From NCBI RefSeq assembly GCF_964065165.1, contig NZ_OZ061549.1, positions 434,001 to 498,000 of the forward strand: a DNA stretch of 64,000 bases, in the 5' to 3' direction. Position numbers and translations under genes: made by a program. This DNA is from Levilactobacillus yonginensis (lineage in GTDB: Bacteria; Bacillota; Bacilli; Lactobacillales; Lactobacillaceae). The notes below the pieces were generated by a model. The model ran no database searches and was not told the DNA's origin. It saw only the letters and a program-made list of their open reading frames with translations. Below are positions 47,071-56,900 of this stretch, in pieces (positions within the stretch are counted from its first letter, which is position 1; every line of letters begins with the position of its first letter).

Positions 47071-49182
47071 TTGCCGACGAAAACAAAGACTAAAACAACG
47101 ACAAAGAAACGGCGCAAGCCGCAAAAAAAATTAGTTATCGTAGAATCCCCGGCGAAGGCCAAGACGATTGAAAAATATTTAGGGCGGACTTACAAGGTCA
47201 TGCCTAGTCTAGGTCACGTGCGGGATCTGCCTAAGAGTTCGATGGGGGTCGATACCGAAAACGACTACGATCCGCACTACATCTCCATTCGTGGTAAGGG
47301 TGATGTGATCAAGGGCTTACGGTCCGAGGCCAAAAAGGCCAAAGCTGTCTACCTCGCATCTGACCCTGACCGTGAAGGGGAATCCATTGCCTGGCACTTG
47401 GCTCACGTCCTAAACCTGGACGTAAAAGACAAGAACCGGGTCACGTTTAATGAAATTACCAAGGACGCCGTCAAGGAAGCCTTCAAGACGCCCCGGACCA
47501 TTGACATGGACCTGGTAAACGCCCAACAGGCGCGGCGAATCCTTGATCGTTTGGTGGGATATTCCATCTCACCATTACTTTGGAAAAAGGTCAAGAAGGG
47601 GCTAAGTGCCGGTCGGGTTCAATCGATTGCGCTGTCCCTGATCATTCAACGGGAAAAGGAAATCAAAGCCTTCATCCCCGAAGAATACTGGACCATCGAC
47701 GCAGACTTCAAGAAGGCCCGGCACACGTTTGGTGCCAGCTTCTACGGCCTGAATGGTAAGAAGGCTGGCCTGAAAGATAACGCCGCCGTACAAGACATCC
47801 TGAACAAACTCGATAAAAAGGGTGACTTTGACATCACCAACGTGGTTCGTAAGGAACGGAAACGTTCACCCCAACCACCATTCACCACGAGTTCTATGCA
47901 ACAGGATGCTAACCGTAAGTTAAACTTCAGAACACGGAAGACCATGATGGCTGCGCAACAGCTTTACGAAGGGATCAACCTGGGCAAGGAAGGTACGCAG
48001 GGGCTAATCACCTATATGCGGACCGACTCCACTCGGATCTCTAGCATTGCCAAGCACGAAGCCTCTACGTTCATTCACGAAAAATATGGGGCCGAATACG
48101 CTGCAACGAAGCCCATCAAGGGAAAGCTGCCTGAAGGGGCCCAAGATGCCCATGAAGCCATTCGACCAACCTCTGTTTTCCGAACCCCAGCTAGTCTGAA
48201 GGAACGGTTGAACAAGGACCAATTCCGGCTCTACCAACTTATTTGGAACCGGTTTGTGGCCAGCCAAATGACGAACGCCATCATGGATACCATGGCCGTG
48301 ACGCTGGAACAAAACGGCGTGACTTTCCGGTCCAACGGCTCCAAGATGAAGTTCGAAGGGTTCTTGAAGATCTACAAGGACGGTAAGGAAAAGGATAACC
48401 TGTTGCCCGACCTTGAGATCGGCGACGTAGTCAAGTTGGCCAAGACTGATCCGGCCCAACACTTTACCCAGCCACCTGCACGGTATTCCGAAGCTAACCT
48501 GATCAAGGCGCTGGAAGAAAACGGTGTGGGCCGGCCATCGACCTACGCGCCAACTCTTGATACGATTCAACGCCGCTACTACGTTAAGTTAGTCGGTCGG
48601 CGCTTTGAACCGACTGAATTAGGTGAAATCGTTGATGGCATCATCAACGACTACTTCCCAGACGTAGTCAACGTTGACTTCACTGCTAACTTAGAACATG
48701 AGTTGGATGGGATTGAAGAAGGTAAGCAGGACTGGGTCAAGGTCATTGATAGCTTCTATCAACCATTCTCAACGGAAGTCGCTCACGCGGAAGACGCTAT
48801 CGAAAAGATTCAGATCCGTGACGAACCCGCCGGCTTTGACTGTGACATCTGTGGCGCACCAATGGTCATCAAGATGGGCCGCTACGGTAAGTTCTACGCC
48901 TGCTCACGCTTCCCCGATTGTCGGAACACGAAGCCAATCGTGAAGGAAATCGGTGTGACCTGTCCCGTTTGTCATAAGGGTGAGGTCATCGAGCGGAAGT
49001 CCAAGAAGAACCGGATCTTCTACGGTTGTTCACGCTATCCCGACTGTGACTTCGTCTCATGGGACAAGCCAATCGGCCGCGATTGCCCTAAGGACGGCCA
49101 CTATTTGGTTGCCAAGAAGATTCGTGGCGGTAGCCAAATCGTTTGTCCTAACGGGGACTACGAAGAAGCACCACAAAAGTAA
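47071..49182 (+). CDS. topA: DNA topoisomerase I (type IA)
   Basis: Relaxes negative supercoils. The 703-residue protein has a Lys/Thr-rich start, a TOPRIM domain ([31 protein letters not shown]), the catalytic tyrosine Y315 in YMRTDSTR, and C-terminal zinc ribbons with CDICG…CSRFPDC and CPVCH…CSRYPDC, then a third ribbon that has lost some cysteines. The TTG start at 47071 has GAGGGAG at about 9 bases; no ATG fits as well. Confidence 0.96.
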   Translation: MPTKTKTKTTTKKRRKPQKKLVIVESPAKAKTIEKYLGRTYKVMPSLGHVRDLPKSSMGVDTENDYDPHYISIRGKGDVIKGLRSEAKKAKAVYLASDPDREGESIAWHLAHVLNLDVKDKNRVTFNEITKDAVKEAFKTPRTIDMDLVNAQQARRILDRLVGYSISPLLWKKVKKGLSAGRVQSIALSLIIQREKEIKAFIPEEYWTIDADFKKARHTFGASFYGLNGKKAGLKDNAAVQDILNKLDKKGDFDITNVVRKERKRSPQPPFTTSSMQQDANRKLNFRTRKTMMAAQQLYEGINLGKEGTQGLITYMRTDSTRISSIAKHEASTFIHEKYGAEYAATKPIKGKLPEGAQDAHEAIRPTSVFRTPASLKERLNKDQFRLYQLIWNRFVASQMTNAIMDTMAVTLEQNGVTFRSNGSKMKFEGFLKIYKDGKEKDNLLPDLEIGDVVKLAKTDPAQHFTQPPARYSEANLIKALEENGVGRPSTYAPTLDTIQRRYYVKLVGRRFEPTELGEIVDGIINDYFPDVVNVDFTANLEHELDGIEEGKQDWVKVIDSFYQPFSTEVAHAEDAIEKIQIRDEPAGFDCDICGAPMVIKMGRYGKFYACSRFPDCRNTKPIVKEIGVTCPVCHKGEVIERKSKKNRIFYGCSRYPDCDFVSWDKPIGRDCPKDGHYLVAKKIRGGSQIVCPNGDYEEAPQK

Positions 49183-49194
49183 AATTTATTAGCG

Positions 49195-49248
49195 ACAGGT
49201 TCATCGGTCATCCTCACACAGTAGTGAGGCGGCCGATGAGCCTGTTTT
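49195..49248 (+). terminator. Rho-independent terminator after topA
   Basis: A long multi-part stem: ACAGG/CCTGT, CATCGG/CCGATG and CTCAC/GTGAG nested, followed by TTTT. Confidence 0.88.
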
Positions 49249-49365
49249 ATTGCGTGGTACCGGGCCTTTGGGGCCAGAAAATTGGTCCGGCAGAAAACCA
49301 GCTGATGAGTTAGTTGTGTTTTTTTAAGCCATTTGCTAGCATTGACAAGTACAGGAGGTGTTCAC

Positions 49366-50301
49366 GTGGACCAAGCAGTCACAGACTTTCTTACGTATCT
49401 GCAAGGTGAGCGACAGTATTCTCCGGAAACCGTGAAGGCCTACCGCGAGGATCTGGAAGAATTTCACCAGTTTCTCGAAGACAACGGGGGCGTCAAACCG
49501 TGGTCGGCGATCGACCAGTTGGATGTTGAGGTTTACCTCAGCGACCTTTATGATCATCACTACGCTCGGACGACGATTGCCCGGAAGCTGTCCACGTTGC
49601 GGTCACTTTATAATTTTCTGATGAGCAACGGGCAAGCAACCGATGATCCCTTTGCCTACATTCAGTTGAAACACCACCAGAACCACTTACCCCGTTTCTT
49701 CTATGAACGGGAAATGACGGCCTTGTTTGCCGCGGCGGCTGCCAATCCGAATGAACAGTTGGCAACCCGCGATTCGGCAGTCCTGGAAGTTCTGTACGGC
49801 ACCGGCATCCGGGTCAGTGAATGTGTCAACCTGACGCTGCCTGACGTCGACTTTGATAACCGCATGATGTTGATTCACGGGAAAGGGAATAAGGAACGCT
49901 ACGTGCCGTTCGGCCACTACGCCGGCGACGCCCTGGAACGCTACTTTACAGCGGCCAGAACCCCTCTGATGGCCAAGAACCAACAGACGCATGCCTTTGT
50001 CTTTATCAACTCACGAGGCGGCCAGCTGACGACAGCCGGGGTGACCTATTTGCTTAACCAAATCATCAAACGCAGCAGTTTGACGACGGACATTCACCCG
50101 CACATGTTGCGGCACACATTTGCTACGCACCTCTTGAACCGGGGCGCAGATCTCCGGTCGGTCCAGGAACTGCTGGGTCACAGCAGCCTATCCACGACGC
50201 AGATCTACACTCACGTAACGCGGGAACACTTACAGCGGGACTACCGCCAGTTTTTCCCCCGTGCAACCGAAGATAAGTCACATCAAAAGAAACCATCATA
50301 A
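49366..50301 (+). CDS. xerC: Tyrosine recombinase XerC (CodV)
   Basis: Partner of XerD in dif recombination. The 311-residue protein has the core-binding domain (about 1-90) and catalytic residues R149, K173, H246, R249, H272 and nucleophile Y281 ([38 protein letters not shown]). The GTG at 49366 with AGGAGGTG upstream is preferred to a longer frame from 49333. Followed by hslV and hslU, as codV-clpQ-clpY in Bacillus, which supports XerC. Confidence 0.94.
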   Translation: MDQAVTDFLTYLQGERQYSPETVKAYREDLEEFHQFLEDNGGVKPWSAIDQLDVEVYLSDLYDHHYARTTIARKLSTLRSLYNFLMSNGQATDDPFAYIQLKHHQNHLPRFFYEREMTALFAAAAANPNEQLATRDSAVLEVLYGTGIRVSECVNLTLPDVDFDNRMMLIHGKGNKERYVPFGHYAGDALERYFTAARTPLMAKNQQTHAFVFINSRGGQLTTAGVTYLLNQIIKRSSLTTDIHPHMLRHTFATHLLNRGADLRSVQELLGHSSLSTTQIYTHVTREHLQRDYRQFFPRATEDKSHQKKPS

Positions 50302-50317
50302 GGAGATCGATGAAACT

Positions 50318-50860
50318 ATGCCAGTAAAATTTGAAGCCACGACCATCTGTGCTGTTCGCCACAACGGCCATAACGCTATGGCGGGTGACGGGCAAGTCAC
50401 TATGGGAGAAAAGGTCATCATGAAGGGGACCGCACACAAGATTCGCCGCATCTACAACAACCAAGTCGTCGTTGGATTCGCCGGTAGTGTTGCCGATGCC
50501 TTCAACCTGGAAGAAAAATTCGAAGGCCAATTAAATGAATACAGTGGGAACCTGCAACGAGCAGCTGTCGAACTCGCCAAGCAATGGCGGTCCGACCAAG
50601 CACTCCAAAAGCTGGAAGCTTTACTGATTGTCATGGATAAGGACGAAATGCTGTTGGTTTCCGGTTCTGGTGAAGTCATTGCTCCAGACGACGACATCTT
50701 GGCCATCGGTTCCGGTGGGAACTTTGCCTTGGCCGCAGCCACGGCGTTACACCACCACGCTACCGACATGAGCGCCAAGGAGATTGCCGAAAGTGCCATC
50801 CACATTGCTGGGGTCATCGACATCTTTACCAACGAAAACGTTATTTCTGAAGAACTTTAA
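50318..50860 (+). CDS. hslV: ATP-dependent protease subunit HslV (ClpQ)
   Basis: Proteolytic chamber of the HslVU protease. The 180-residue protein has the N-terminal threonine-protease start [11 protein letters not shown], with T8 as the likely nucleophile after removal of a 7-residue leader, GDGQVTMG, and [14 protein letters not shown]. Start at 50318 with AAGGAG 12 bases upstream; the frame extends into xerC but that part is unlikely to be translated. Directly before hslU. Confidence 0.95.
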   Translation: MPVKFEATTICAVRHNGHNAMAGDGQVTMGEKVIMKGTAHKIRRIYNNQVVVGFAGSVADAFNLEEKFEGQLNEYSGNLQRAAVELAKQWRSDQALQKLEALLIVMDKDEMLLVSGSGEVIAPDDDILAIGSGGNFALAAATALHHHATDMSAKEIAESAIHIAGVIDIFTNENVISEEL

Positions 50861-50881
50861 TTATTGAACGGAGGAATCACT

Positions 50882-52294
50882 GTGGACGCTATTAATAAAA
50901 CGCCTAAAGAAATCGTGGCCTTACTTGATCAATACGTGATTGGTCAGGATGAAGCTAAAAAAGCCATTGCGATTGCCTTACGCAACCGTTACCGTCGGAT
51001 GCAACTCGATGCCGACATGCAAGAAGAAATTTCACCTAAGAACATGTTAATGATCGGACCGACCGGGGTCGGGAAGACTGAAATTGCTCGCCGGTTGGCT
51101 AAGATCGTGCACGCACCCTTCACCAAGGTCGAAGCCAGCAAATTCACCGAGGTCGGCTACGTTGGCCGCGACGTTGAATCCATGGTCCGGGACTTGGTCG
51201 AAGTCTCCGTCAGCATGCAGAAGCAAGATCAGTTCAAGAATGTCCGGAGCGACGCCGTTCAAGCCGCTAACAAGCGGTTAGTTAAGTTGCTGGCACCGGC
51301 CAAGAAGAAAGAAAACAAGAACAACAACGACTTTGCGAACATGATGAACATGTTCTCCCAGATGCAAAATGGCCAAACGCCGACGGCACCAACTGACCAA
51401 GAAGAAGTCACCGATGATATCCGCAACGAACGGTTATCTCTGGCGGATCAACTGAACAAGGGCTTGCTGGAAGATCACCAGGTCGAGATCGAAATGGATG
51501 ATCCCCAACAAACCAATGCCACCGACAACAACATGCTAGGCCAAATGGGAATCGATTTGAACGACACCCTGGGTTCAATCATGCCTAAGAAGCGGATCAA
51601 GCGGACGGTCAGTGTGGCCGAAGCGCGTGAAATCCTGGTCGCTGAAGAATCTGAAAAATTGGTCAATAACGCTGACATCAACCACGATGCCATCAAACGG
51701 GCCGAAAATACTGGAATCATCTTCCTGGATGAAATTGACAAGATCACGAAGGGCAGTGGCCAAAACAGTGGCGACGTTTCCCGTGAAGGGGTCCAACGCG
51801 ATATCCTGCCAATCGTTGAAGGAACCCAGGTCAAGACGAAGTACGGGACCATCGACACCGATCACATTTTGTTCATCGCTGCCGGTGCCTTCGCTGAATC
51901 CAAGCCTAGCGATTTGATTGCTGAATTACAGGGACGTTTCCCAATTCGGGTCGAACTAAACGACCTGAGCAAGCAGGACTTTGTCCGGATCTTAACTGAA
52001 CCGAACAACGCCTTGATCAAGCAATACATTGCCCTGATTGGGACGGACAACGTGAAGGTGACGTTCACGATGGAAGCCATCGAACGGATTGCCGAATTGG
52101 CCTTTGAACTCAACCATGAGAACCAAAACATTGGTGCTCGACGGTTACAGACGGTCCTAGAAAAGCTCTTGGAAGACCTGCTCTACGAAGGGCCCGACAT
52201 GGGGACCGGTGACGTCACAATTACCGAAAACTACGTTAACGACAAGATTGGTGACATCGTTCAGAACAAGGACCTGTCACGCTACATCCTATAA
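50882..52294 (+). CDS. hslU: ATP-dependent protease ATPase subunit HslU (ClpY)
   Basis: AAA+ unfoldase that feeds HslV. The 470-residue protein has Walker A GPTGVGKT (59-66), the intermediate domain (about 110-235) with a Met/Asn/Gln-rich stretch, Walker B IIFLDEIDKI, the GRFPIRVEL segment and the conserved C-terminal DLSRYIL tail that docks into HslV. GTG start at 50882 after GGAGG. Confidence 0.97.
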   Translation: MDAINKTPKEIVALLDQYVIGQDEAKKAIAIALRNRYRRMQLDADMQEEISPKNMLMIGPTGVGKTEIARRLAKIVHAPFTKVEASKFTEVGYVGRDVESMVRDLVEVSVSMQKQDQFKNVRSDAVQAANKRLVKLLAPAKKKENKNNNDFANMMNMFSQMQNGQTPTAPTDQEEVTDDIRNERLSLADQLNKGLLEDHQVEIEMDDPQQTNATDNNMLGQMGIDLNDTLGSIMPKKRIKRTVSVAEAREILVAEESEKLVNNADINHDAIKRAENTGIIFLDEIDKITKGSGQNSGDVSREGVQRDILPIVEGTQVKTKYGTIDTDHILFIAAGAFAESKPSDLIAELQGRFPIRVELNDLSKQDFVRILTEPNNALIKQYIALIGTDNVKVTFTMEAIERIAELAFELNHENQNIGARRLQTVLEKLLEDLLYEGPDMGTGDVTITENYVNDKIGDIVQNKDLSRYIL

Positions 52295-52302
52295 AACATT
52301 AC

Positions 52303-52333
52303 GAGGGCCAGGACAGTTGTCTTGGCTCTTTTT
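52303..52333 (+). terminator. Rho-independent terminator after hslU
   Basis: GAGGGCCAGGAC with GTCTTGGCTC stem, short loop, TTTTT. Confidence 0.88.
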
Positions 52334-52384
52334 GGCGCGGTAGGGTATCATAGAGAGTGATGATTTAAATCTGGGAGGAATTCG

Positions 52385-53260
52385 ATGATAACGCTTAACA
52401 ACGAAGATTTAACGGTTCAGGTCAACCCATTGGGTGCCGAACTATCGAGTGTCAAAGACAATGAGAGCGGTTTAGAATATATGTGGCAAGCTGATAAAGC
52501 CTACTGGGGTCGCCACGCACCGATTCTCTTTCCCATCGTAGGTCGCTTGCAAGATAATCAGTACCGTCTCGACGGCAAAACCTATCAAATGACCCAGCAC
52601 GGGTTCGCTCGTGACCGGACATTTACCGTCGTTGATCAGGATCCGACGCACGTGAGTCTTGAACTCAAGGCCGATGCCGAAACGAAGGCCCTGTTCCCAG
52701 CCGACTTCATCCTGACCATCAGTTACGAACTGGTGGACCACCAATTGAAGTTCTCAGCGGACGTGGCCAATCCAGCAGATGACACGTTAACGTTCTCCTT
52801 GGGTGCTCACCCCGGCTTTAACGTGCCACTGGGTGACCCAGCGGCAGACTTTACGGATTACCAAGTCACCGTTTCACCGAAGAAGGTCTACCAACGCGTG
52901 CCTTTGGTCGGTCCGTACAGCGACACACAACACAGTGTGCCCCTTGACTTGACGCAACCACTGAGTTTGGATCACGGCCTATTTGATCACGACGCCCAGG
53001 TTCTGACGTTAGACAACCACGAGACGACGGTGATGTTAAGTACGCCAGATAGCGACCACGGTGTCGCTTTGACAGTGGCCGCACCGTACCTTGGTATCTG
53101 GTCACCATACCCGAAACAAGCGCCATTCGTTTGTTTCGAACCTTGGTGGGGCTTAGCTGACGACGTTCAGGCGACTGGTGATTTAGAAACCAAGGTGGCC
53201 ATCCACCATTTGGCTGGCCATGAGAACTTCCAGGCGGCTTACCAAATTACTTACTTCTAA
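52385..53260 (+). CDS. Aldose 1-epimerase family protein (LacX-like)
   Basis: The 291-residue protein has the β-sandwich epimerase fold: GAELSSVKDNESGLEYMWQ, FPIVGRLQDNQY, TQHGFARDRTF (catalytic His), and GAHPGFNVPL (second His). These match the LacX/YphB-like branch rather than classical GalM, so the natural sugar or sugar-phosphate is uncertain. Stands alone after the hslVU terminator. Confidence 0.88.
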   Translation: MITLNNEDLTVQVNPLGAELSSVKDNESGLEYMWQADKAYWGRHAPILFPIVGRLQDNQYRLDGKTYQMTQHGFARDRTFTVVDQDPTHVSLELKADAETKALFPADFILTISYELVDHQLKFSADVANPADDTLTFSLGAHPGFNVPLGDPAADFTDYQVTVSPKKVYQRVPLVGPYSDTQHSVPLDLTQPLSLDHGLFDHDAQVLTLDNHETTVMLSTPDSDHGVALTVAAPYLGIWSPYPKQAPFVCFEPWWGLADDVQATGDLETKVAIHHLAGHENFQAAYQITYF

Positions 53261-53312
53261 ACTGAAGTGTTTGCTGCAATCCAGGATTAGTAAGTAGCGA
53301 TATTGTTAATTG

Positions 53313-53512
53313 GTTGCGCTCCAGCGGCCAGGGATTCCGCCTGCTGTGGGGACGCTTCAGACTGGAAAGTTCACCAGTCTTCTCGCTCGATTCTGAGCCA
53401 CGAAGACCCCGTGTCTCAAAAGTCGCCCGTGGTATAAGCTGGCAAAGAACTCACCAGCTAATACCACTTTCACGGCTGGCTCCATCCCTGGCCGCCTCCG
53501 ACTCTGATTGCG
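53313..53512 (+). repeat. Structured intergenic repeat, copy I (subfamily II)
   Basis: Plus-sense copy downstream of the epimerase gene. Perfect 12-bp outer stem GCGGCCAGGGAT (53324-53335) with 53484-53495. GTGGGGACGCTTCAG is followed by AGACTGG/CCAGTCT, a GAGCCACG/GTGTCTC hairpin, and GTGGTATAAGCTGG/CCAGCTAATACCAC with the A-A mismatch. Closely related to copy F, although 53 kb away. Confidence 0.88.
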
Positions 53513-53759
53513 TTTTGACATGATCATCGTTGAGGCCTTATACCAACTATATTGCACTGCAGTTGGTAGTAGACGTGGGGCTTTCAAGGCATCAAGTTGT
53601 GTCGGCATCGGTTCAACCCATAGCTGACAAACGGTAAGTGGGAGGAGACAAATTAGGCTGCCTAATTCACACATTAATATTGTTATCTGACTCTCTAAGT
53701 GGTTGAACAACACATGTTAAGTTCGGTAGCACCTATTTTCCGTTAAAATCATCAATTTG

Positions 53760-53939
53760 AGCGGAGGTGGCCAGGGGGTGGGGCGGCCGTGAAAATGACG
53801 TTAGCTAGCGCTTTATGCTAGCTTAGGTCATGGGCGCCTTTGAAGACGCGGGTCTTTCGTGGCTTCAAAGTGAGCGAGAAGCCCGTATTTTGGCTGAAGC
53901 GTACCCACAGCAGGCCCACCGCCTGGCCACCGGAGCGCA
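53760..53939 (-). repeat. Structured intergenic repeat, copy J (subfamily II)
   Basis: Minus-sense copy facing I across about 245 unrelated bases and lying beyond the plsY terminator. The outer stem pairs GGTGGCCAGG…GTGG with CCACCGCCTGGCCACC. The last hairpin ATGACCTAAGCTAGC/GCTAGCTAACGTCAT has the same C-C and A-A mismatches as G and H but a compensated base pair (GAC/GTC in place of GGC/GCC). Confidence 0.88.
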
Positions 53940-53960
53940 GTTCAAAAATTCATTTCAAAG

Positions 53961-53998
53961 AAAAAGGGCTCCCAACGACAAAAGTCATTGAGAGCCCT
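53961..53998 (-). terminator. Rho-independent terminator of plsY
   Basis: AGGGCTC (53965-53971) with GAGCCCT (53992-53998) plus inner pairing; on the minus strand it is followed by a T run. Confidence 0.9.
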
Positions 53999-54006
53999 CA
54001 GTGTTC

Positions 54007-54630
54007 CTATTTAGCGCGATGCTTACGGTAGCCATGACCAAAGGGAACCAGTGACTCAGTTCCCTGACGGATCCGGGTAATGTTCGTTCGGTGACGATAA
54101 AAGACAAAGATGGTCAAAACCAGCGCAATTCCCGTCAAATACCAGTCCTGAAAACCTAACGAAATCAACGTAATTAGGCTAAAGGCAATCATGCTGGCAA
54201 GGCTGACCATACTGGTCCAATAGATCAAACTGACCCACAGGCCGGCCGCAATTACAAACATGATGGGATTGTAAGCCAGTAGCATCCCCGCTGAGGTGGC
54301 CACCGCCTTGCCACCCTTGAAGTGGTCGAAGACCGACACAGTATGTCCCAGAACGGCCATGAGGCCAAACAGGAGTGGCGTTGCCGTTCCGAGGAAGGTC
54401 GTCACGTGGAAGAGGGTGGGCAGCAGTGTTGCAACCGTGCCCTTAGCAATGTCCAATACCATCACAACGGTTCCAGCATACGGACCTAAGACCCGATACG
54501 TATTCGTTGTCCCGATGTTCCCTGATCCAGACTGTCGAATATCCGTTTGAAAAAAGGCTTTGCCGACCCAGACACCATTGGGAATGGCACCCAGGAGGTA
54601 GGCCACAAGTAGTAAGCCAATTAATTTCAC
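54007..54630 (-). CDS. plsY: Glycerol-3-phosphate acyltransferase PlsY
   Basis: Membrane acyltransferase that makes lysophosphatidic acid from acyl-phosphate. The 207-residue protein has about five hydrophobic helices and the three PlsY motifs SGSGNIGTTNTYR (near 35-47), GHTVSVFDHFKGGKAVAT (near 95-112) and FYRHRTNITRIRQGTE (near 177-192). Divergent from parE, as in many Firmicutes. Confidence 0.95.
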   Translation of the reverse strand: MKLIGLLLVAYLLGAIPNGVWVGKAFFQTDIRQSGSGNIGTTNTYRVLGPYAGTVVMVLDIAKGTVATLLPTLFHVTTFLGTATPLLFGLMAVLGHTVSVFDHFKGGKAVATSAGMLLAYNPIMFVIAAGLWVSLIYWTSMVSLASMIAFSLITLISLGFQDWYLTGIALVLTIFVFYRHRTNITRIRQGTESLVPFGHGYRKHRAK

Positions 54631-54812
54631 AAGTATTTCCTCCGCTCCGGTTTGGTGGGACCATCACTGATCACCACAAATTAAGCTGTCCTATATTTTA
54701 GCATGTTTTGACCGGAACGCCAATTATCTCTGAAATTCTAGCACGGTTTTAACTTCCTGTGGTATGATTATGAAGTTACTGGATACCATCAGGGCGGCAC
54801 TGAACGAACCAT

Positions 54813-54841
54813 TTGAACATATGTTCGCTTTGAGGTAAACT
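54813..54841 (+). promoter_or_regulatory. parEC promoter with overlapping LexA (SOS) box
   Basis: -35 TTGAAC (54813-54818), a 17-base spacer and -10 TAAACT (54836-54841). The perfect palindrome GAACATATGTTC (54815-54826) overlaps the -35 and matches the Gram-positive LexA/DinR operator core GAAC-N4-GTTC. Repressor binding there would block RNA polymerase. Confidence 0.75.
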
Positions 54842-54895
54842 AGAGAAGCACTGTAACTTGTATTTTTAACGACTAAAAGTAAAGGGGATTTACGC

Positions 54896-56869
54896 ATGGC
54901 GAAAGCAAAACCAAAATATGACGATTCCTCCATTCAGGTTTTGGAGGGATTGGAAGCTGTTCGTAAACGTCCTGGTATGTATATCGGGTCAACCGACGGC
55001 CGGGGTCTGCATCACTTGGTCTACGAAATTGTAGATAACGCCGTCGATGAAGCTCTGGCTGGCTATGGTAAGGAAATCAACGTGACCATCCACCAGGACA
55101 ATAGTATTACGGTCGTTGACCATGGGCGGGGTATGCCAGTCGGCATGCACGCCTCAGGAATTCCAACGCCAGAAGTCATTCTTACCGTGCTGCATGCCGG
55201 TGGGAAATTCGGCCAGGGGGGGTATAAGACCTCTGGGGGACTTCACGGGGTCGGGGCTTCTGTGGTCAACGCCCTCTCCAGCGCACTTACGGTCACGATT
55301 GTCCGTGATGGCGTACGGTATCAAGAAAAATTTAAAGACGGGGGTCATCCCCAAGGTACCCTGAAAAAGCTAGGCAACACTCGGGCTCATAACGGGACCA
55401 CGCTAACATTCAAACCGGACAGTCAGATCTTTACGACCACCGTTTATAATTTTGGCACTTTAGCGGAACGGTTACGGGAATCTGCTTTCTTACTAAAAGG
55501 TGTCAAGATTACCCTGACTGATGAACGCGAGGGTCAAGAACGTGAAGAAGCCTACCATTTTGAAGACGGTATCAAAGAGTTTGTTGGGTACCTTAACGAA
55601 GACAAAGATACGTTAGGCGACGTCATGTACTTTGATGGCAGTAAGGATGGTATCGAGGTTGAAGTCGCTGCTCAGTATAACGATGGCTACACCGAAAATC
55701 TGCTCTCCTTCGTTAACAACGTCCGGACCAAGGACGGTGGTACACACGAGGCTGGTATGCGAAGTGGGTGGACCAAAGCGTTCAATGAATACGCCCGCAA
55801 GGTTGGCCTGCTGAAGGAGCGCGACAAGAATCTGGAAGGAACCGATGTCCGTGAAGGCCTCTCAGCCGTCATCTCTCTTCGTGTGCCCGAAAACCTCCTA
55901 CAATTCGAAGGTCAAACGAAGGAAAAGCTGGGGACACCTGAAGCACGGACAATCGTCGACAGCGTGATCAGCGAACAACTTGGCTACTACCTCATGGAAA
56001 ATGGGGACTTCGGAAAGATGCTGATCAAGAAGTCCACGCAGGCCCGGCAAGCGCGTGAAGCTGCTCGCAAGGCGCGTGATGAAAGCCGAAATGGGAAGCG
56101 GCATAAGAAGCACGAACGCCTCCTCTCTGGTAAACTAACACCCGCCCAATCTAAGAACGCAGCCAAGAACGAACTATTCTTAGTCGAAGGAGATTCCGCC
56201 GGTGGTTCAGCTAAGCAGGGCCGGAACCGGAAGTTCCAAGCCATCCTGCCATTACGGGGGAAGGTCTTGAACACCGAGAAGGCCAAACTACCCGACATCA
56301 TGAAGAACGAAGAAATCAGTACCATGATCTACACAATCGGTGCTGGTGTTGGGGCCGAATTTAACATTGAGGACGCCAACTACGATAAGGTCATCATCAT
56401 GACCGATGCCGATGATGACGGTGCCCATATCCAGATTCTTTTGCTGACGTTCTTCTACAAGTACATGCGGCCGATGATTGACGCTGGCCGGATCTACATT
56501 GCCTTGCCACCGTTGTACCGTATCAAACGGACTGGGAAGAACCAAGACATTGCGTACGCTTGGACTAACGACGAACTCGCCGAAAAAACTAAGCAAATCA
56601 AGAACCACGGGTATAACCTTCAGCGGTTCAAGGGGTTAGGGGAAATGGACGCCGAACAGTTGTGGGAAACGACCATGGATCCTGATAACCGGACCTTGAT
56701 TCGCGTTCAAATCGATGACGCCGCTTTGGCAGAACGCCGGGTCACGACATTGATGGGCGACAAGGTTGAACCACGCCGGAAGTGGATTGAAAACAACGTT
56801 CAATTTACCTTAGAGGAAGACAACTCGAGTTTGTTAGAAAATGACTCATCAACCTCATCAACTGATTAA
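54896..56869 (+). CDS. parE: DNA topoisomerase IV subunit B
   Basis: ATPase subunit of the decatenating type II topoisomerase. The 657-residue protein has the GHKL ATPase motifs EIVDNAVDEAL, VDHGRGMPVG and TSGGLHGVGASVVNALS, the transducer, and a TOPRIM domain with FLVEGDSAGGSAKQGRNR and DADDDGAHIQ. It ends with a Ser/Asp/Thr-rich tail. Distinguished from GyrB by context with parC 31 bases downstream. Confidence 0.95.
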   Translation: MAKAKPKYDDSSIQVLEGLEAVRKRPGMYIGSTDGRGLHHLVYEIVDNAVDEALAGYGKEINVTIHQDNSITVVDHGRGMPVGMHASGIPTPEVILTVLHAGGKFGQGGYKTSGGLHGVGASVVNALSSALTVTIVRDGVRYQEKFKDGGHPQGTLKKLGNTRAHNGTTLTFKPDSQIFTTTVYNFGTLAERLRESAFLLKGVKITLTDEREGQEREEAYHFEDGIKEFVGYLNEDKDTLGDVMYFDGSKDGIEVEVAAQYNDGYTENLLSFVNNVRTKDGGTHEAGMRSGWTKAFNEYARKVGLLKERDKNLEGTDVREGLSAVISLRVPENLLQFEGQTKEKLGTPEARTIVDSVISEQLGYYLMENGDFGKMLIKKSTQARQAREAARKARDESRNGKRHKKHERLLSGKLTPAQSKNAAKNELFLVEGDSAGGSAKQGRNRKFQAILPLRGKVLNTEKAKLPDIMKNEEISTMIYTIGAGVGAEFNIEDANYDKVIIMTDADDDGAHIQILLLTFFYKYMRPMIDAGRIYIALPPLYRIKRTGKNQDIAYAWTNDELAEKTKQIKNHGYNLQRFKGLGEMDAEQLWETTMDPDNRTLIRVQIDDAALAERRVTTLMGDKVEPRRKWIENNVQFTLEEDNSSLLENDSSTSSTD

Positions 56870-56900
56870 TCAAAATTCCGGTGAAAGGAGCAATTAATTC

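Noticed and set aside
49249..49365. CtsR or CIRCE operator before xerC-hslVU
   Set aside because: No GGTCAAA direct repeats or TTAGCACTC inverted repeat in the region; only a GGCC-rich short hairpin.
53314..53523. Plus-strand open frame of 69 codons after the epimerase gene
   Set aside because: It lies wholly in repeat copy I and closely resembles, in DNA, the non-coding copy F.
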